DNA from: Streptomyces boluensis
GTDB taxonomy: Bacteria; Actinomycetota; Actinomycetes; Streptomycetales; Streptomycetaceae
Assembly (NCBI RefSeq): GCF_009908195.1
Contig: NZ_JAAAHS010000007.1
Location: 1-53,462, forward strand
Direction of reading: 5' to 3'
DNA: 53,462 bases
The notes beneath the pieces are model-generated. The model did no database searches, had not been told where the DNA came from, and saw only the letters and a list, made by a program, of their open reading frames with translations. Positions 8,511-17,475 of the stretch are shown piece after piece; position 1 is the stretch's first letter, and each line of letters starts with the position of its first letter. Both the position numbers and the translations under genes were made by a program.

Positions 8511-9362
8511 ATGAAAGCCATCATCGCTGGATCCGAACTCGCGAGCGACCTGACCGGTGTGAACCCGCCGGTCGTCCTCGACGTCCGTTGGCAGCTCAGC
8601 GTGGCCAAGACCGCCGGTGAGCCGGGTTTCGACGGCCGCGCCGCGTATGCGTCCGGCCACCTTCCGGGCGCCGTCTTCGTGGACCTGGACGCGGAACTGG
8701 CCGCTCCGCCCGGCCCCGGCGGCCGCCACCCGCTGCCGGACCTGGAGACCTTCGGCGCCGCCATGCGCGCGGCCGGGGTGAGCGCCGACCGGGACGTCGT
8801 TGTGTACGACGGCGGGCAGGGCTGGGCCGCGGCACGCGCCTGGTGGCTGTTGCGCTGGACGGGTCACCCCTCGGTACGCGTCCTTGACGGCGGCCTGGCC
8901 GCTTGGGCGGGTGAGGTGTCCACCGCGGTACCCACTCCGGAGCCGGGGGACTTCGTGCCGGCGCCCGGCGCGACCGGTGCGGTGGACGCGGACGGCGCCG
9001 CCGCGCTCGCCAGCTCCGGACTGCTCCTGGACGCCCGCGCGGCGGAGCGCTACCGGGGCGACGTGGAGCCCATCGACCGGGTCGGCGGCCACATCCCGGG
9101 CGCGGTATCGGCGCCCACCACGGAGAACACCGGAGCGGACGGCCGTTTCCTGCCGGGTGGCCAACTGGCCGCGCGTTTCAGGTCACTTGGCGCCGACGAG
9201 GGCACGGAGGTCGGCGTGTACTGCGGCTCCGGCGTATCGGGCGCCCATGAGGTGCTCGCCCTGGCGGTGGCCGGGATCGACGCGGTGCTGTATCCCGGCT
9301 CGTGGTCCCAGTGGTCCTCCGACCCGTCACGCCCGGTGGCCACGGGGCCGGACCCGCGGTAG
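8511..9362 (+). CDS. thiosulfate/3-mercaptopyruvate sulfurtransferase (tandem rhodanese)
   Basis: 283 residues with two rhodanese domains. The N-terminal domain keeps the fold but has DGGQG where the Cys loop would be. The C-terminal domain carries the catalytic Cys238 in YCGSGVSG. Such proteins move sulfur from thiosulfate or mercaptopyruvate to cyanide or thiols. The ATG at 8511 is preferred because AAGGA lies 9 nt before it, whereas the ATG at 8502 sits directly on that site. A strong hairpin follows the gene. Confidence 0.9.
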   Translation: MKAIIAGSELASDLTGVNPPVVLDVRWQLSVAKTAGEPGFDGRAAYASGHLPGAVFVDLDAELAAPPGPGGRHPLPDLETFGAAMRAAGVSADRDVVVYDGGQGWAAARAWWLLRWTGHPSVRVLDGGLAAWAGEVSTAVPTPEPGDFVPAPGATGAVDADGAAALASSGLLLDARAAERYRGDVEPIDRVGGHIPGAVSAPTTENTGADGRFLPGGQLAARFRSLGADEGTEVGVYCGSGVSGAHEVLALAVAGIDAVLYPGSWSQWSSDPSRPVATGPDPR

Positions 9363-9377
9363 CGGGCGTACGCGAAG

Positions 9378-9413
9378 AAGGGCCCCGAGTCGTACGGACG
9401 GCTCGGGGCCCTT
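9378..9413. terminator. bidirectional terminator between sulfurtransferase and sepH
   Basis: Perfect 12-bp stem AAGGGCCCCGAG (9378-9389) with its complement at 9402-9413 and a 12-nt loop, between the converging stop codons. T residues at the 3' ends are few, as is usual in Streptomyces. Confidence 0.8.
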
Positions 9414-9433
9414 CGGGGGTGCGTGACCCTCGC

Positions 9434-10537
9434 TCAGTCCTGCTTCTTGCGGCGGGTGCCGAACACGATCTCGTCCCAGCTGGGCACCGCTGCCCGACGG
9501 CCGGGGCGGACGCCGTCCGCTTCGGCCTGCCGGTCGGTGGTGCCGACCAGCCGGTCCCGGTGTCCGGCGACCGCGCGCGGCATCAGCACGTCCGCGTAGG
9601 CCGACCCGGCGGACGCGGCCGGGGCCGGGGGCTCCTCCGCCTCCGGCCCCTGCTCGGGCTCCTCGACGGTGGGCCGCTCCGTGGTGGACGTGGAGTTGGC
9701 GCTCGCGGCGGGCGCGGTGCCAGGTCCCGTGGTGGGCGCGGGCGGCGCGGGGCGCTCGGGCACCACCATGTCGCCACGGAAACTCGGCACCGCTTCGAGC
9801 AGGCTGGTCAGCGAGTCCCGCTCGTCGTCGGTCTCCTCGACCGGTTCGGGTGCGGGAATGCTCGGGCGCTCCAACTGCCGGTCGAGGGCACGGTCGAGCG
9901 GCCGGTCGCGGGGGAGCCGGGCGATCCGCGGTACGAACGGGAAGCTGGGCTCGGGCGGCGCGATGTCGTCGGACTCACCGATGAGCGAGCGGGCCTCTTC
10001 GTCCACGGCCTGGACGAGCCGCCGGGGCGGGTCGTACGTCCAGCTCGCGGTGTGCGTCTCGTCCGCCACGCGGTACCCGAGCAGCACCTCCCAGGTGCCG
10101 TCGTCGCGGCGCCAGGAGTCCCACTGGATGGAGTCCTTGTCGACGCCACGGATCAACAGCCGCTCCTGCACGGCCTCGCCGAGCTGGGGACCGGTGTTCT
10201 CGCCGGGGCGACGGACGGGTGTCTTACGGGCCCGCTCCGCCATGAACGCGCGCTCGGCGAGGACGGGGCCCTCGAAGCGGCGCACCCGGTCGACCGGGAT
10301 ACCGGCGAGCTGGGCGACCTCCTCGGCGGAGGCGCCGGCCCGTATCCGGGCCTGGATGTCGCGGGGGCGGAGGTGGCTCTCCACCTCGATTTCGATCTGG
10401 CCGAGGCGTGGGCGATCGCCGCGCACTGCAGCGCGCAGTCGTTCATCGATCGGAAGCGTGTACTCCGTCGAGTCCGCAGCCTTCAACACCAGCCGTGTGC
10501 CGTCGTTGCTGACGGCCACGACACGCAGTTCGGGCAT
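9434..10537 (-). CDS. sepH: septation protein SepH (DUF3071)
   Basis: 367-residue actinobacterial cell-division protein. In S. venezuelae, SepH binds FtsZ directly and stimulates its assembly for sporulation septation. The N-terminal DUF3071 domain (about 1-170) starts MPELRVVAVSNDGTRLVLKA and contains a helix-turn-helix like segment, GASAEEVAQLAGIPVDRVRR, needed for function in the family. A long acidic, Pro/Ala-rich disordered middle follows, with a conserved basic C-terminus SWDEIVFGTRRKKQD. The start at 10537 is the conserved MPELR with a GGGAGG ribosome site. It is convergent with the sulfurtransferase gene. Confidence 0.92.
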   Translation of the reverse strand: MPELRVVAVSNDGTRLVLKAADSTEYTLPIDERLRAAVRGDRPRLGQIEIEVESHLRPRDIQARIRAGASAEEVAQLAGIPVDRVRRFEGPVLAERAFMAERARKTPVRRPGENTGPQLGEAVQERLLIRGVDKDSIQWDSWRRDDGTWEVLLGYRVADETHTASWTYDPPRRLVQAVDEEARSLIGESDDIAPPEPSFPFVPRIARLPRDRPLDRALDRQLERPSIPAPEPVEETDDERDSLTSLLEAVPSFRGDMVVPERPAPPAPTTGPGTAPAASANSTSTTERPTVEEPEQGPEAEEPPAPAASAGSAYADVLMPRAVAGHRDRLVGTTDRQAEADGVRPGRRAAVPSWDEIVFGTRRKKQD

Positions 10538-10998
10538 GGGGACCTCCCGGGTGGTGCCTGCCGACGTCACGTGCGTCGCTGCTTCCGCTAGTCGAGTGTG
10601 GCCTGCCCGGGTGCAGCCTGCCACAACCTTGCCGAGTTGCCCGGCGTGTCGGGCAACGGCCCTGGACCGCCGTTATGGCACGGTTACCTATTCGCAACTC
10701 TAAGTGACTGCTCGTCACTCTGTGCAGCGAGCCCCCTCCCGGAGAAGCCGAAACCGTCCCGGGCACCCAGGTTGGAGACCGGACCCAGGGCTCGCAACAG
10801 TACTCCATTCGGGCCACTCGGGTGGACCGCCGCGCTGCCGAAGTTCTCACGGCGCAAGGGAGTTGGGAGTCGTGGATCACGAAACCCCAGTTGGTGAAGG
10901 TGTCCTCCTTCACAGAATCCCCGGAAACGGAACTATCCGCTTCGCCCAAATGTCACTTGTTAGTGCAGTCAGGAGCGAACGGCGGTCAAGGGACGGGG
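10538..10998. other. intergenic region with sepH leader hairpin and inverted repeat
   Basis: 461 nt between divergent genes with no convincing coding. On the minus strand a tentative promoter TTGCGA (10692-10697) and TAACGG (10671-10676), spacing 15, points to sepH. Between it and sepH lies a perfect 8-bp hairpin GTTGCCCG (10636-10643 with 10650-10657) that would be in the mRNA leader. A small palindrome AGTGAC-5-GTCACT (10703-10719) lies just upstream and could be an operator. Confidence 0.35.
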
Positions 10999-12276
10999 AT
11001 GGACGAGAAGGAAGGTGCCGGACGAACCGGCACGAAGCTGAAGCGCAAGAAGATAGAACTGAACGTTCCGCAGGTGGCGGGCAGTGCCGTCGCCGCGGTC
11101 GTCGCCGCGAAGATGGCGTCCAGTTTCGGTGTCTACGGCACGATCCTCGGCGCCGGTCTGGTCAGCGTCATCGCGACCTGCGGCGGCTCGATCTTCCAGC
11201 ACTTCTTCTCGCGTACGGGTGAGCAGGTGCGGGAGGCCGCGGAGAAGGCCAAGCCGCGGGCCCGGCAGGTGCCGGTGACCGCGGATGGCCGTCCCGTTCC
11301 GGAGACCTTCCGCGGCTCGGCGGCGCCCAAGACCGGTCCTGTGACGACGAGTTGGCGTCCCGGTGTGGTGACCGCCGAGGGTGACGCGAAGACCGCCTTG
11401 CCCGCCGCGGCCGGCGCCGCCGACGACGCGGCGAGGACTCAGCTGGTCACGGCCGCGGACGCGGACCGCACCCAGCTCCTGACCTCCGTCGACCTGCCCG
11501 ACCCCGCTTCCGAGGACGCCGCCGCCGACGACCGCACCGAACTCCTGGCCACGGTCGACGACGACCGCACCCAGCTCCTGACCACGGTCGCCGGCGACCG
11601 CACCCGGCTCCTGACGCCCGTCGGCGCGGGTGCCGCGGGTCCGGCCGACGCCACGCGCGCGTTGCCGCGGGCCGAAGAGACGATGCTGCTGCGGGCCGAC
11701 GGCGCCGGAACTCCGCCCGCGGACACGGAGACCCGGCTGCTCGGCGGCGCGAAGCTCCCGCTCGACGGGGTGCCCGAGGCGTACGGCGAATCCGTCGTGC
11801 AGGGCAAGCGGGTCAAGAGCTGGAAGCGGCCGCTGCTCGGGGCCGCGCTGGTCTTCGGCGTGACCATGGCGGGGATCGCCTCGTACGAACTGGTCTCCGG
11901 CGACAGTTTCAGCGGCAATGACTCGCGGGTGCTGCAGCCCGGTTCGTGGAGCGGGTCCGGATCGGGCTCCGGTGAGCAGCGGCAGGACGATCCGGAGCGG
12001 AGCCCTTCGCGGACCACGCCGACCGAGGGTGGCACGCCCGGCGCCGACCGGCTGACCCCGGGCACCGGGCCGACGGCGACGCCCGGCGGAGACAGCGGTA
12101 CGAAGCCGCAGCCGACGCCGACCCCGTCGCGCTCCGCGGAGCAGCCGACGCCCACACCGAGCGCGTCCGAGTCCGACGAGCCGACCACGGATCCGTCGAG
12201 CCCGAGCCCTTCCGACGAGGGCGAGGCGGGCGACGGCGACGGGGCTCAGGAGCGCGGCGTCACGCCGACCGGCTGA
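10999..12276 (+). CDS. membrane protein with DRTQLL repeats and Pro/Thr-rich tail
   Basis: 425 residues of unknown function. An N-terminal basic region (KLKRKKIELN) precedes two or three hydrophobic stretches (about 20-70). A cytoplasmic-like segment (about 140-205) has five spaced copies of RTxL(L/V)T units such as DADRTQLLTSV and DDDRTQLLTTV. A single strong transmembrane helix (about 277-300, GAALVFGVTMAGIASYELV) follows, then an extracellular-type tail of Gly/Ser/Pro/Thr repeats to the end. The ATG at 10999 has AAGGGACGGGG before it. The acidic DxRTQLL units could be Ser/Thr-kinase sites, which is a guess. Confidence 0.8.
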   Translation: MDEKEGAGRTGTKLKRKKIELNVPQVAGSAVAAVVAAKMASSFGVYGTILGAGLVSVIATCGGSIFQHFFSRTGEQVREAAEKAKPRARQVPVTADGRPVPETFRGSAAPKTGPVTTSWRPGVVTAEGDAKTALPAAAGAADDAARTQLVTAADADRTQLLTSVDLPDPASEDAAADDRTELLATVDDDRTQLLTTVAGDRTRLLTPVGAGAAGPADATRALPRAEETMLLRADGAGTPPADTETRLLGGAKLPLDGVPEAYGESVVQGKRVKSWKRPLLGAALVFGVTMAGIASYELVSGDSFSGNDSRVLQPGSWSGSGSGSGEQRQDDPERSPSRTTPTEGGTPGADRLTPGTGPTATPGGDSGTKPQPTPTPSRSAEQPTPTPSASESDEPTTDPSSPSPSDEGEAGDGDGAQERGVTPTG

Positions 12277-12279
12277 GCG

Positions 12280-13647
12280 TCACGGGCCGAGGACCCGGCG
12301 CAGGTAGTCGTTGCCGAACAGGCCGTCCGGGTCCAGGCGTTCACGGAGCGCGGTGAACTCGCCGAAGCGTGGATAGACCGAGGACAGGTACTCCGCGTCC
12401 CGCGTGTGGATCTTGCCCCAGTGCGGCCGCCCGGCGTGCTCGGTGAAGATCTTCTCGGCGGCCGTGAAGTACGCCTGGTGGGGCGTGCCCTTGTACATGT
12501 GCACCGCGATGTACGCCGTCTCCCGGCCCGATGCGGTCGACAGGGCGATGTCGTCGGCGGGTGCCGTGCGGACCTCGACCGGGAAGCTGATGCGCAGGTC
12601 GGAGCGGTCGACCATGGTCTTGAGCTCGCGCAGCGCGGGCACCAGGGCGTCGCGCGGAACGGCGTACTCCATCTCCAGGAAGCGCACCCGGCGCGGAGAT
12701 GTGAAGACCTTGTACGGGATGTCCGTGTAGGTGCGGGCGGAGAGCGCCTTGCTGGAGATCTTCGCGACCGAGGGGATGGTCGCGGGGAAGGCGCGGCCCA
12801 GCGAATTGACCGCCTGGAAAAGCCCGTTGGAGAGGAACTCGTCCTCGAACCAGCCGCTCAGGGCGCCCACCGGGGCCTCGGGGCCGGCGCTGCGGTTGTT
12901 GCGCTTGGTGTTGCAGTTGCCGGTGTGCGGGAACCAGTAGAACTCGAAGTGCTCGTTCTCCGCGAAGAGTTGATCGAAATCTGCGGTGACCTTGTCGAAG
13001 GTCATCGGCTCCTCGCGGGCCGTGAGCAGGAAGACCGGCTCCACGGCGAAGGTGATCGCGGTGACCACGCCGAGCGCGCCGATACCGATGCGGGCGGCCG
13101 CGAAGACGTCCGCGTTCTCCTGCTCGGAGCAGGTGAGCACCGAACCGTCGGCGGTGACCAGCTCGAGGGCGCGGATCTGGGCGGATATGGACGCCGAGTC
13201 GCGGCCGGTGCCGTGGGTGCCGGTGCTGGTGGCGCCCGCGACGGTCTGCTCCATGATGTCGCCCATGTTCGTGAGCGACAGACCTTCACGGGCCAGGGCA
13301 ACGTTCAGGCGCTTCAGCGGAGTTCCCGCCTCCACCGTGACGGTGCCCGCCTCGCGGTCGAGCTTCCGGATGCCGGTCAGCAGGTCGGGGCGGATCAGGA
13401 CGCCGTCCGTCGCGGCGGCCGCGGTGAAGGAGTGGCCCGTACCGACCGGCTTCACGCGCTCGCCGCGCTCGGCGGCGGTGCGCAGGGCCGCGGCCAGCTC
13501 GTCCACGGAGGCGGGGGTCACCTCCCGCGTCGGGCGCGCGCTGACGTTCCCCGCCCAGTTACGCCACTGGGTCGGGCGCTGGGTCCGCGGCGCGCCCCTG
13601 CCGTTCGTCGGCTGCCCTGTCGTACCCGCCGTGTGCTGCGTGTTCAT
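12280..13647 (-). CDS. D-arabinono-1,4-lactone oxidase / gulonolactone oxidase family flavoprotein
   Basis: 455-residue FAD-dependent aldonolactone oxidoreductase. The PCMH-type FAD domain (about 35-200) holds PVGTGHSFTAAAATDG, where the His can bind FAD covalently, and TGTHGTGRDSASI. The ALO C-terminal domain ends with RPHWGKIHTRDAEYL and RERLDPDGLFGNDYL, typical of this family. The substrate is uncertain: family members oxidise sugar lactones or polyols. The first 89 nt overlap the end of the upstream MFS gene in another frame. No canonical start closer to the conserved [10 protein letters not shown] was found, so the overlap seems real. Confidence 0.88.
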   Translation of the reverse strand: MNTQHTAGTTGQPTNGRGAPRTQRPTQWRNWAGNVSARPTREVTPASVDELAAALRTAAERGERVKPVGTGHSFTAAAATDGVLIRPDLLTGIRKLDREAGTVTVEAGTPLKRLNVALAREGLSLTNMGDIMEQTVAGATSTGTHGTGRDSASISAQIRALELVTADGSVLTCSEQENADVFAAARIGIGALGVVTAITFAVEPVFLLTAREEPMTFDKVTADFDQLFAENEHFEFYWFPHTGNCNTKRNNRSAGPEAPVGALSGWFEDEFLSNGLFQAVNSLGRAFPATIPSVAKISSKALSARTYTDIPYKVFTSPRRVRFLEMEYAVPRDALVPALRELKTMVDRSDLRISFPVEVRTAPADDIALSTASGRETAYIAVHMYKGTPHQAYFTAAEKIFTEHAGRPHWGKIHTRDAEYLSSVYPRFGEFTALRERLDPDGLFGNDYLRRVLGP

Positions 13648-14848
13648 CGGCCTCTCCCCGCTGCGGCGCCGGCCTGCTCAGCCGGCGGTACCCCAGGAAC
13701 GCGACCGCGACCGCGACGGCACCGGCGACCGCCGGAACCGCGTACCCCGCGTCCGCCCCGGCCGCGTCGATCACCCAGCCGGAGGCCGACGAGCCGAGCG
13801 CGATGCCGACCGCGAGCCCGGTGGACGTCCAGGTCATGCCCTCGGTCAGCTTCGCGCGTGGTACGTGCTGCTCGACCAGGGCCATGGTGGTCACCATCGT
13901 CGGCGCGATGGACAGGCCCGCGACAAACAGCGCCACGGCCAGAAACGGAAGGTTCCCGACCAGTTGAAGCGGGATCATACTCACGGCCATCGCACAGACA
14001 CCCAGCAGCCACCGGCGGGAGGCCGAGCCCTTGAGGTGCAGCAGCCCGAAGACCACGCCCGCCAGGCAGGAACCGAGCGCGTAGACCGCGAGCACCAGGC
14101 TGGCCGCGGCCTTGTGGCCCTCGGCCTCCGCGAACGCCACCGTCACCACGTCGATGGCCCCGAAGATCGTCCCGGTCGCGACAAATGTCAGCACCAGGAC
14201 CTGGAGCCCCGGCGACTTCAGCGCCGAACCCCCGGTGTGGTGCTCACGCGGATGCGGTACGGGTTCGGTGCGGTGCTGCGCGGTCAGCCAGAACACACCC
14301 GTGGCGAGGAAGAGACCGGCGAGCAGCGGGCCCGCTTCCGGGAACCAGGCGGTGGACAGACCGATCGAGACGATCGGCCCGAAGATGAAGCAGATCTCGT
14401 CGACCACAGACTCGAAGGAGTACGCGGTGTGCAGCTTGCGCGGGTCGGTCTGGTACACCCACACCCAGCGGGAGCGGACCATCGAGCCGAGGCTCGGCAC
14501 ACAGCCCACGCCGGCGGCGAAGACGAACAGGGTCCAGTCCGCGAGCTCCAGCTCCGCGGCGACGAGCAGTCCGGCCACGGCCGCGAGCGCGACAAGCGTC
14601 GCGGGCCGCAGTACCCGCCGCTGCCCGTGCCGGTCGACCAGGCGGGAGATCTGCGGACCGATCACCGCGGCCGAGAGCGCGACGGTGGCGGAGAGCGCCC
14701 CGGCGAGGCCGTACCGCCCGGTGAGCTGGGAGATCATCGTGACGATGCCGATGCCCATCATCGCCAGCGGCAGTCGGCCGAAGAACCCGGCCAGGGAGAA
14801 CGCGCGAGTGCCGGGGGCGTCGAAGATCGCGCGGTAGGGGCTGGGCAA
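13559..14848 (-). CDS. MFS transporter
   Basis: 429 residues, twelve hydrophobic segments, with the loop motif [12 protein letters not shown] after helix 2 and a shorter counterpart in the second half. It resembles Streptomyces multidrug or sugar efflux carriers. The start is uncertain: TTG at 14848 ([13 protein letters not shown]) has GGAG 8 nt upstream and gives the normal N-terminus, while the in-frame ATG at 14989 would run into the hemH promoter. The hydrophilic tail ([20 protein letters not shown]) overlaps the lactone oxidase start by 89 nt. Substrate unknown. Confidence 0.82.
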   Translation of the reverse strand: MPSPYRAIFDAPGTRAFSLAGFFGRLPLAMMGIGIVTMISQLTGRYGLAGALSATVALSAAVIGPQISRLVDRHGQRRVLRPATLVALAAVAGLLVAAELELADWTLFVFAAGVGCVPSLGSMVRSRWVWVYQTDPRKLHTAYSFESVVDEICFIFGPIVSIGLSTAWFPEAGPLLAGLFLATGVFWLTAQHRTEPVPHPREHHTGGSALKSPGLQVLVLTFVATGTIFGAIDVVTVAFAEAEGHKAAASLVLAVYALGSCLAGVVFGLLHLKGSASRRWLLGVCAMAVSMIPLQLVGNLPFLAVALFVAGLSIAPTMVTTMALVEQHVPRAKLTEGMTWTSTGLAVGIALGSSASGWVIDAAGADAGYAVPAVAGAVAVAVAFLGYRRLSRPAPQRGEADEHAAHGGYDRAADERQGRAADPAPDPVA

Positions 14849-14966
14849 GAAGGGCTCCGCTGACTGCTCGGTAAGGCGTGAAGATGGCCTATACAGCTTA
14901 CGGCCGGGGCCCGGTGCGACGCACCGCGTTTTCGGTCGGCCCGGAGCGGGTGGCAGGATCGGATCC

Positions 14967-16097
14967 ATGCCAGATGTCCTTGACTCCACCCCCTATGACG
15001 CCCTGCTGCTGCTCTCCTTCGGCGGCCCCGAGGGCCCGGACGACGTCGTTCCGTTCCTGGAGAACGTGACGAAGGGCCGGGGCATCCCGAAGGAGCGCCT
15101 CAAGGAGGTGGGGCAGCACTACTTCCTGTTCGGTGGGGTCAGCCCGATCAACGACCAGAACCGCGCGCTGCTCGACGCCCTGCGCAAGGACTTCGCCGGG
15201 CACGGCCTCGACCTGCCGGTCTACTGGGGCAACCGCAACTGGGCCCCGTACCTGACCGACACCCTGCGCGAGCTGGTCACCGACGGCCACCGCCGCGTCC
15301 TGGTCCTGGCCACCAGCGCGTACGCCTCGTACTCCGGCTGCCGCCAGTACCGCGAGAACCTCGCCGACGCGCTCGCCACCCTGGAGGCCGAGGGCCTGGA
15401 GCTGCCGAAGGTCGACAAGCTCCGGCACTACTTCAACCACCCCGGCTTCGTCCGCCCCATGATCGACGGCGTACTGAAGTCGCTCGCCGAACTCCCCGCG
15501 GACGTACGGCAGAACGCCCAGCTCGCGTTCACCACGCACTCCATCCCGACCGCCGCCGCCGACACCTCGGGCCCGGTCGAGGAGCACGGCGAGGGCGGCT
15601 CGTACGTGAAGCAGCACCTGGACGTGGCCCGGCTGATCGTCGACGCGGTGGCCGAGGAGACCGGCGTCGCCGACCGGCCCTGGCAGCTCGTCTACCAGTC
15701 CCGCTCCGGGGCCCCGCACATCCCGTGGCTGGAGCCGGACATCTGCGATCACCTGGAGGAGCGGCACGCGGCCGGAGCTCCCGCCGTCGTGATGGTGCCG
15801 ATCGGCTTCGTCTCGGACCACATGGAGGTCCTCTACGACCTCGACACCGAGGCCACCGCCAAGGCCGCCGAGCTCGGCCTGCCGGTCGCGCGCTCCGCGA
15901 CGGTCGGCGCCGACCCCCGGTTCGCCGCCGCGGTCAGGGAACTCGTCCTGGAGCGCGCCCGCGGCGAACGGGGCGAGGACATCCGCCCCTGCGCCCTCGG
16001 ATCGCTCGGCCCGAGCCACGACCTGTGCCCGGTCGGCTGCTGCCCCGCCCGCGCGCCCAAGCCCGCCGCGGCAGGCGTCGACAGCCCCTACGCGTAA
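14967..16097 (+). CDS. hemH: ferrochelatase, probable coproporphyrin III type
   Basis: 376 residues; inserts Fe(II) into the porphyrin ring. Actinobacterial members act on coproporphyrin III (CpfC) rather than protoporphyrin. Signatures are [20 protein letters not shown] at the start, the metal-site His in [31 protein letters not shown] and the Glu block [17 protein letters not shown]. The C-terminus has four closely placed Cys ([19 protein letters not shown]), fitting the [2Fe-2S] cluster known in actinobacterial enzymes. AGGA precedes the ATG. The IMPase gene follows after 13 nt. Confidence 0.95.
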   Translation: MPDVLDSTPYDALLLLSFGGPEGPDDVVPFLENVTKGRGIPKERLKEVGQHYFLFGGVSPINDQNRALLDALRKDFAGHGLDLPVYWGNRNWAPYLTDTLRELVTDGHRRVLVLATSAYASYSGCRQYRENLADALATLEAEGLELPKVDKLRHYFNHPGFVRPMIDGVLKSLAELPADVRQNAQLAFTTHSIPTAAADTSGPVEEHGEGGSYVKQHLDVARLIVDAVAEETGVADRPWQLVYQSRSGAPHIPWLEPDICDHLEERHAAGAPAVVMVPIGFVSDHMEVLYDLDTEATAKAAELGLPVARSATVGADPRFAAAVRELVLERARGERGEDIRPCALGSLGPSHDLCPVGCCPARAPKPAAAGVDSPYA

Positions 16098-16110
16098 GGA
16101 ACGGACCACC

Positions 16111-16911
16111 GTGACCGACCAGTTGAAGGCCGAACTCCTCGAGCTCGCCGTCGAGGCCGCCGAGCGCGCGGGCACGTTCCTGCGCGACGGCCGCCCCGAG
16201 GACCTCGGCGTCGCCGCCACCAAGACCAGCGCCGTCGACGTCGTCACCGAGATGGACATCGCCTCCGAGAAGCTGATCACCGGCTTCCTCGCCGACCGCA
16301 GGCCCGACGACGGCTTCCTCGGCGAGGAGGGCGCGAGCGTCACGGGCAGCAGCGGCGTCCAGTGGGTCATCGACCCCATCGACGGCACCGTGAACTACCT
16401 GTACGGGCGCCCCGCCTGGGCCGTCTCCATCGCCGCCCGCAAGGACGGCGAGACGCTCGTGGGCGTCGTGCACGTGCCGATGCAGGGTGAGACGTTCCGC
16501 GCGGCCCTCGGCGACGGCGCCCACGTCAACGAGCGGGAGCTGCGGGTCGGCACCGCCCCGACCTTCGCCCAGACCCTCCTCGGCACCGGCTTCGGGTACC
16601 TGGAGGAGCGCCGGGTCCGGCAGGCCGAGGTGGTCGGCAAGCTGATCCCGCAGGTCCGCGACATCCGCCGCGGCGGCTCGGCCGCCATCGACCTGTGCGA
16701 CGTGGCGTACGGCCGCCTCGACGCGTACTACGAGCGCGGCCTGAACCCCTGGGACTTCGCCGCCGGTGACCTGATCGCGCGGGAGGCCGGCGCCCTGGTC
16801 GGCGGCCGCCCCGGCGACGGCCCGTCCGAGGAGCTCACCGTGGCAGCGCCGCCCGGCCTCTTCGAACTCCTCCAGGGCAAGCTGGAGGAACTCGGCGCCT
16901 GGCACGACTGA
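16111..16911 (+). CDS. inositol monophosphatase family protein
   Basis: 266 residues, usual size. The Mg-binding motifs are complete: GEEG (Glu of site 1), VIDPIDGTVNYLYG (DxxDG[TS]) and NPWDFAAGDLIAREAG (catalytic-site Asp near the end). Members dephosphorylate inositol phosphate, histidinol phosphate or fructose bisphosphate, so the substrate is not certain. GTG start at 16111 with AAGGA 9 nt before it. It probably forms a two-gene operon with the ferrochelatase, closed by the hairpin at 16928. Confidence 0.9.
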   Translation: MTDQLKAELLELAVEAAERAGTFLRDGRPEDLGVAATKTSAVDVVTEMDIASEKLITGFLADRRPDDGFLGEEGASVTGSSGVQWVIDPIDGTVNYLYGRPAWAVSIAARKDGETLVGVVHVPMQGETFRAALGDGAHVNERELRVGTAPTFAQTLLGTGFGYLEERRVRQAEVVGKLIPQVRDIRRGGSAAIDLCDVAYGRLDAYYERGLNPWDFAAGDLIAREAGALVGGRPGDGPSEELTVAAPPGLFELLQGKLEELGAWHD

Positions 16912-16927
16912 CCGGCCCCGACGCGCA

Positions 16928-16968
16928 CGTGAAGGCCCCGGCACCTGGGAGGTGCCGGGGCCTTCACG
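16928..16968. terminator. strong bidirectional terminator
   Basis: Perfect 18-bp stem CGTGAAGGCCCCGGCACC (16928-16945) paired with 16951-16968 around a 5-nt loop TGGGA. It lies between the IMPase stop and the small convergent gene at 17008. Confidence 0.9.
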
Positions 16969-17007
16969 CGTGTACGCGCGTTGCGTAACGGAACGGATCG
17001 GGGAAGG

Positions 17008-17169
17008 TCAGGCGACCTGCACGCCGTGCTCGGCGGCGAGGCGGCGCAGGTCGTCGAGCTCGGCCTCCTCGACCTCCACGAGGAAGTCGTCGCCGTCCTC
17101 GCGAGCCTGCGAAAGGTCGGACTCAGTGGCCTTTATGCGTTGCAGGAGCCCTGCGGTGAATGCGTCCAT
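17008..17169 (-). CDS. 53-residue conserved-type small acidic protein
   Basis: Reading the minus strand from an ATG at 17169 gives 53 residues: MDAFTAGLLQRIKATESDLS, then an acidic helix-forming centre (REDGDDFLVEVEEAELDDL) and the end RRLAAEHGVQVA. A GAGGGG ribosome site lies 8-9 nt upstream. Third-codon positions are strongly G/C. No membrane segment or Cys. It is divergent from cutR over a 306-nt spacer, and its 3' end faces the IMPase terminator. Function unknown; it might be a small adaptor or regulator. Confidence 0.75.
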   Translation of the reverse strand: MDAFTAGLLQRIKATESDLSQAREDGDDFLVEVEEAELDDLRRLAAEHGVQVA

Positions 17170-17475
17170 GGTTGCGCCCCCTCGTCGTGGGTCGTGGTCG
17201 GTGGCACGGGGTGTGCCCTCGGGAAGGGGCGATCACGTCTGTCGCAGCACTTAGCGCGCTGCTCGTGGCGTGCCACTTGCAAAGAGTGATCGCGGGTGTG
17301 CAGTCGTCCTCCCCAGGGGTACTTCCGGCAAAACCTCAACTCGCCCCCGAATCCCGGAATTCCACGTTCGCGCTACCGCCTTACAGCCGGTTTATGGGCG
17401 AAAGAGGCAGGATGGAGGCACTCACCACTCGTGATCAGGCCTGCCCGGCAAGGGCCAAGCGGAAGGACCAAGGAC
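17170..17475. promoter_or_regulatory. divergent promoter region of the small protein gene and cutR
   Basis: 306 nt lower in GC than the flanks. It contains a perfect 12-nt palindrome GTGGCGTGCCAC at 17265-17276 that could be an operator, directly followed by TTGCAA, a possible -35. Exact promoters are not resolvable by eye. GGAAGG at 17461 is the cutR ribosome site. Confidence 0.35.

Noticed and set aside
10704..11222. Alternative plus-strand frame before the DRTQLL membrane protein
   Set aside because: It runs out of frame through the membrane protein start, becomes Arg/Glu-rich there and has no ribosome site.
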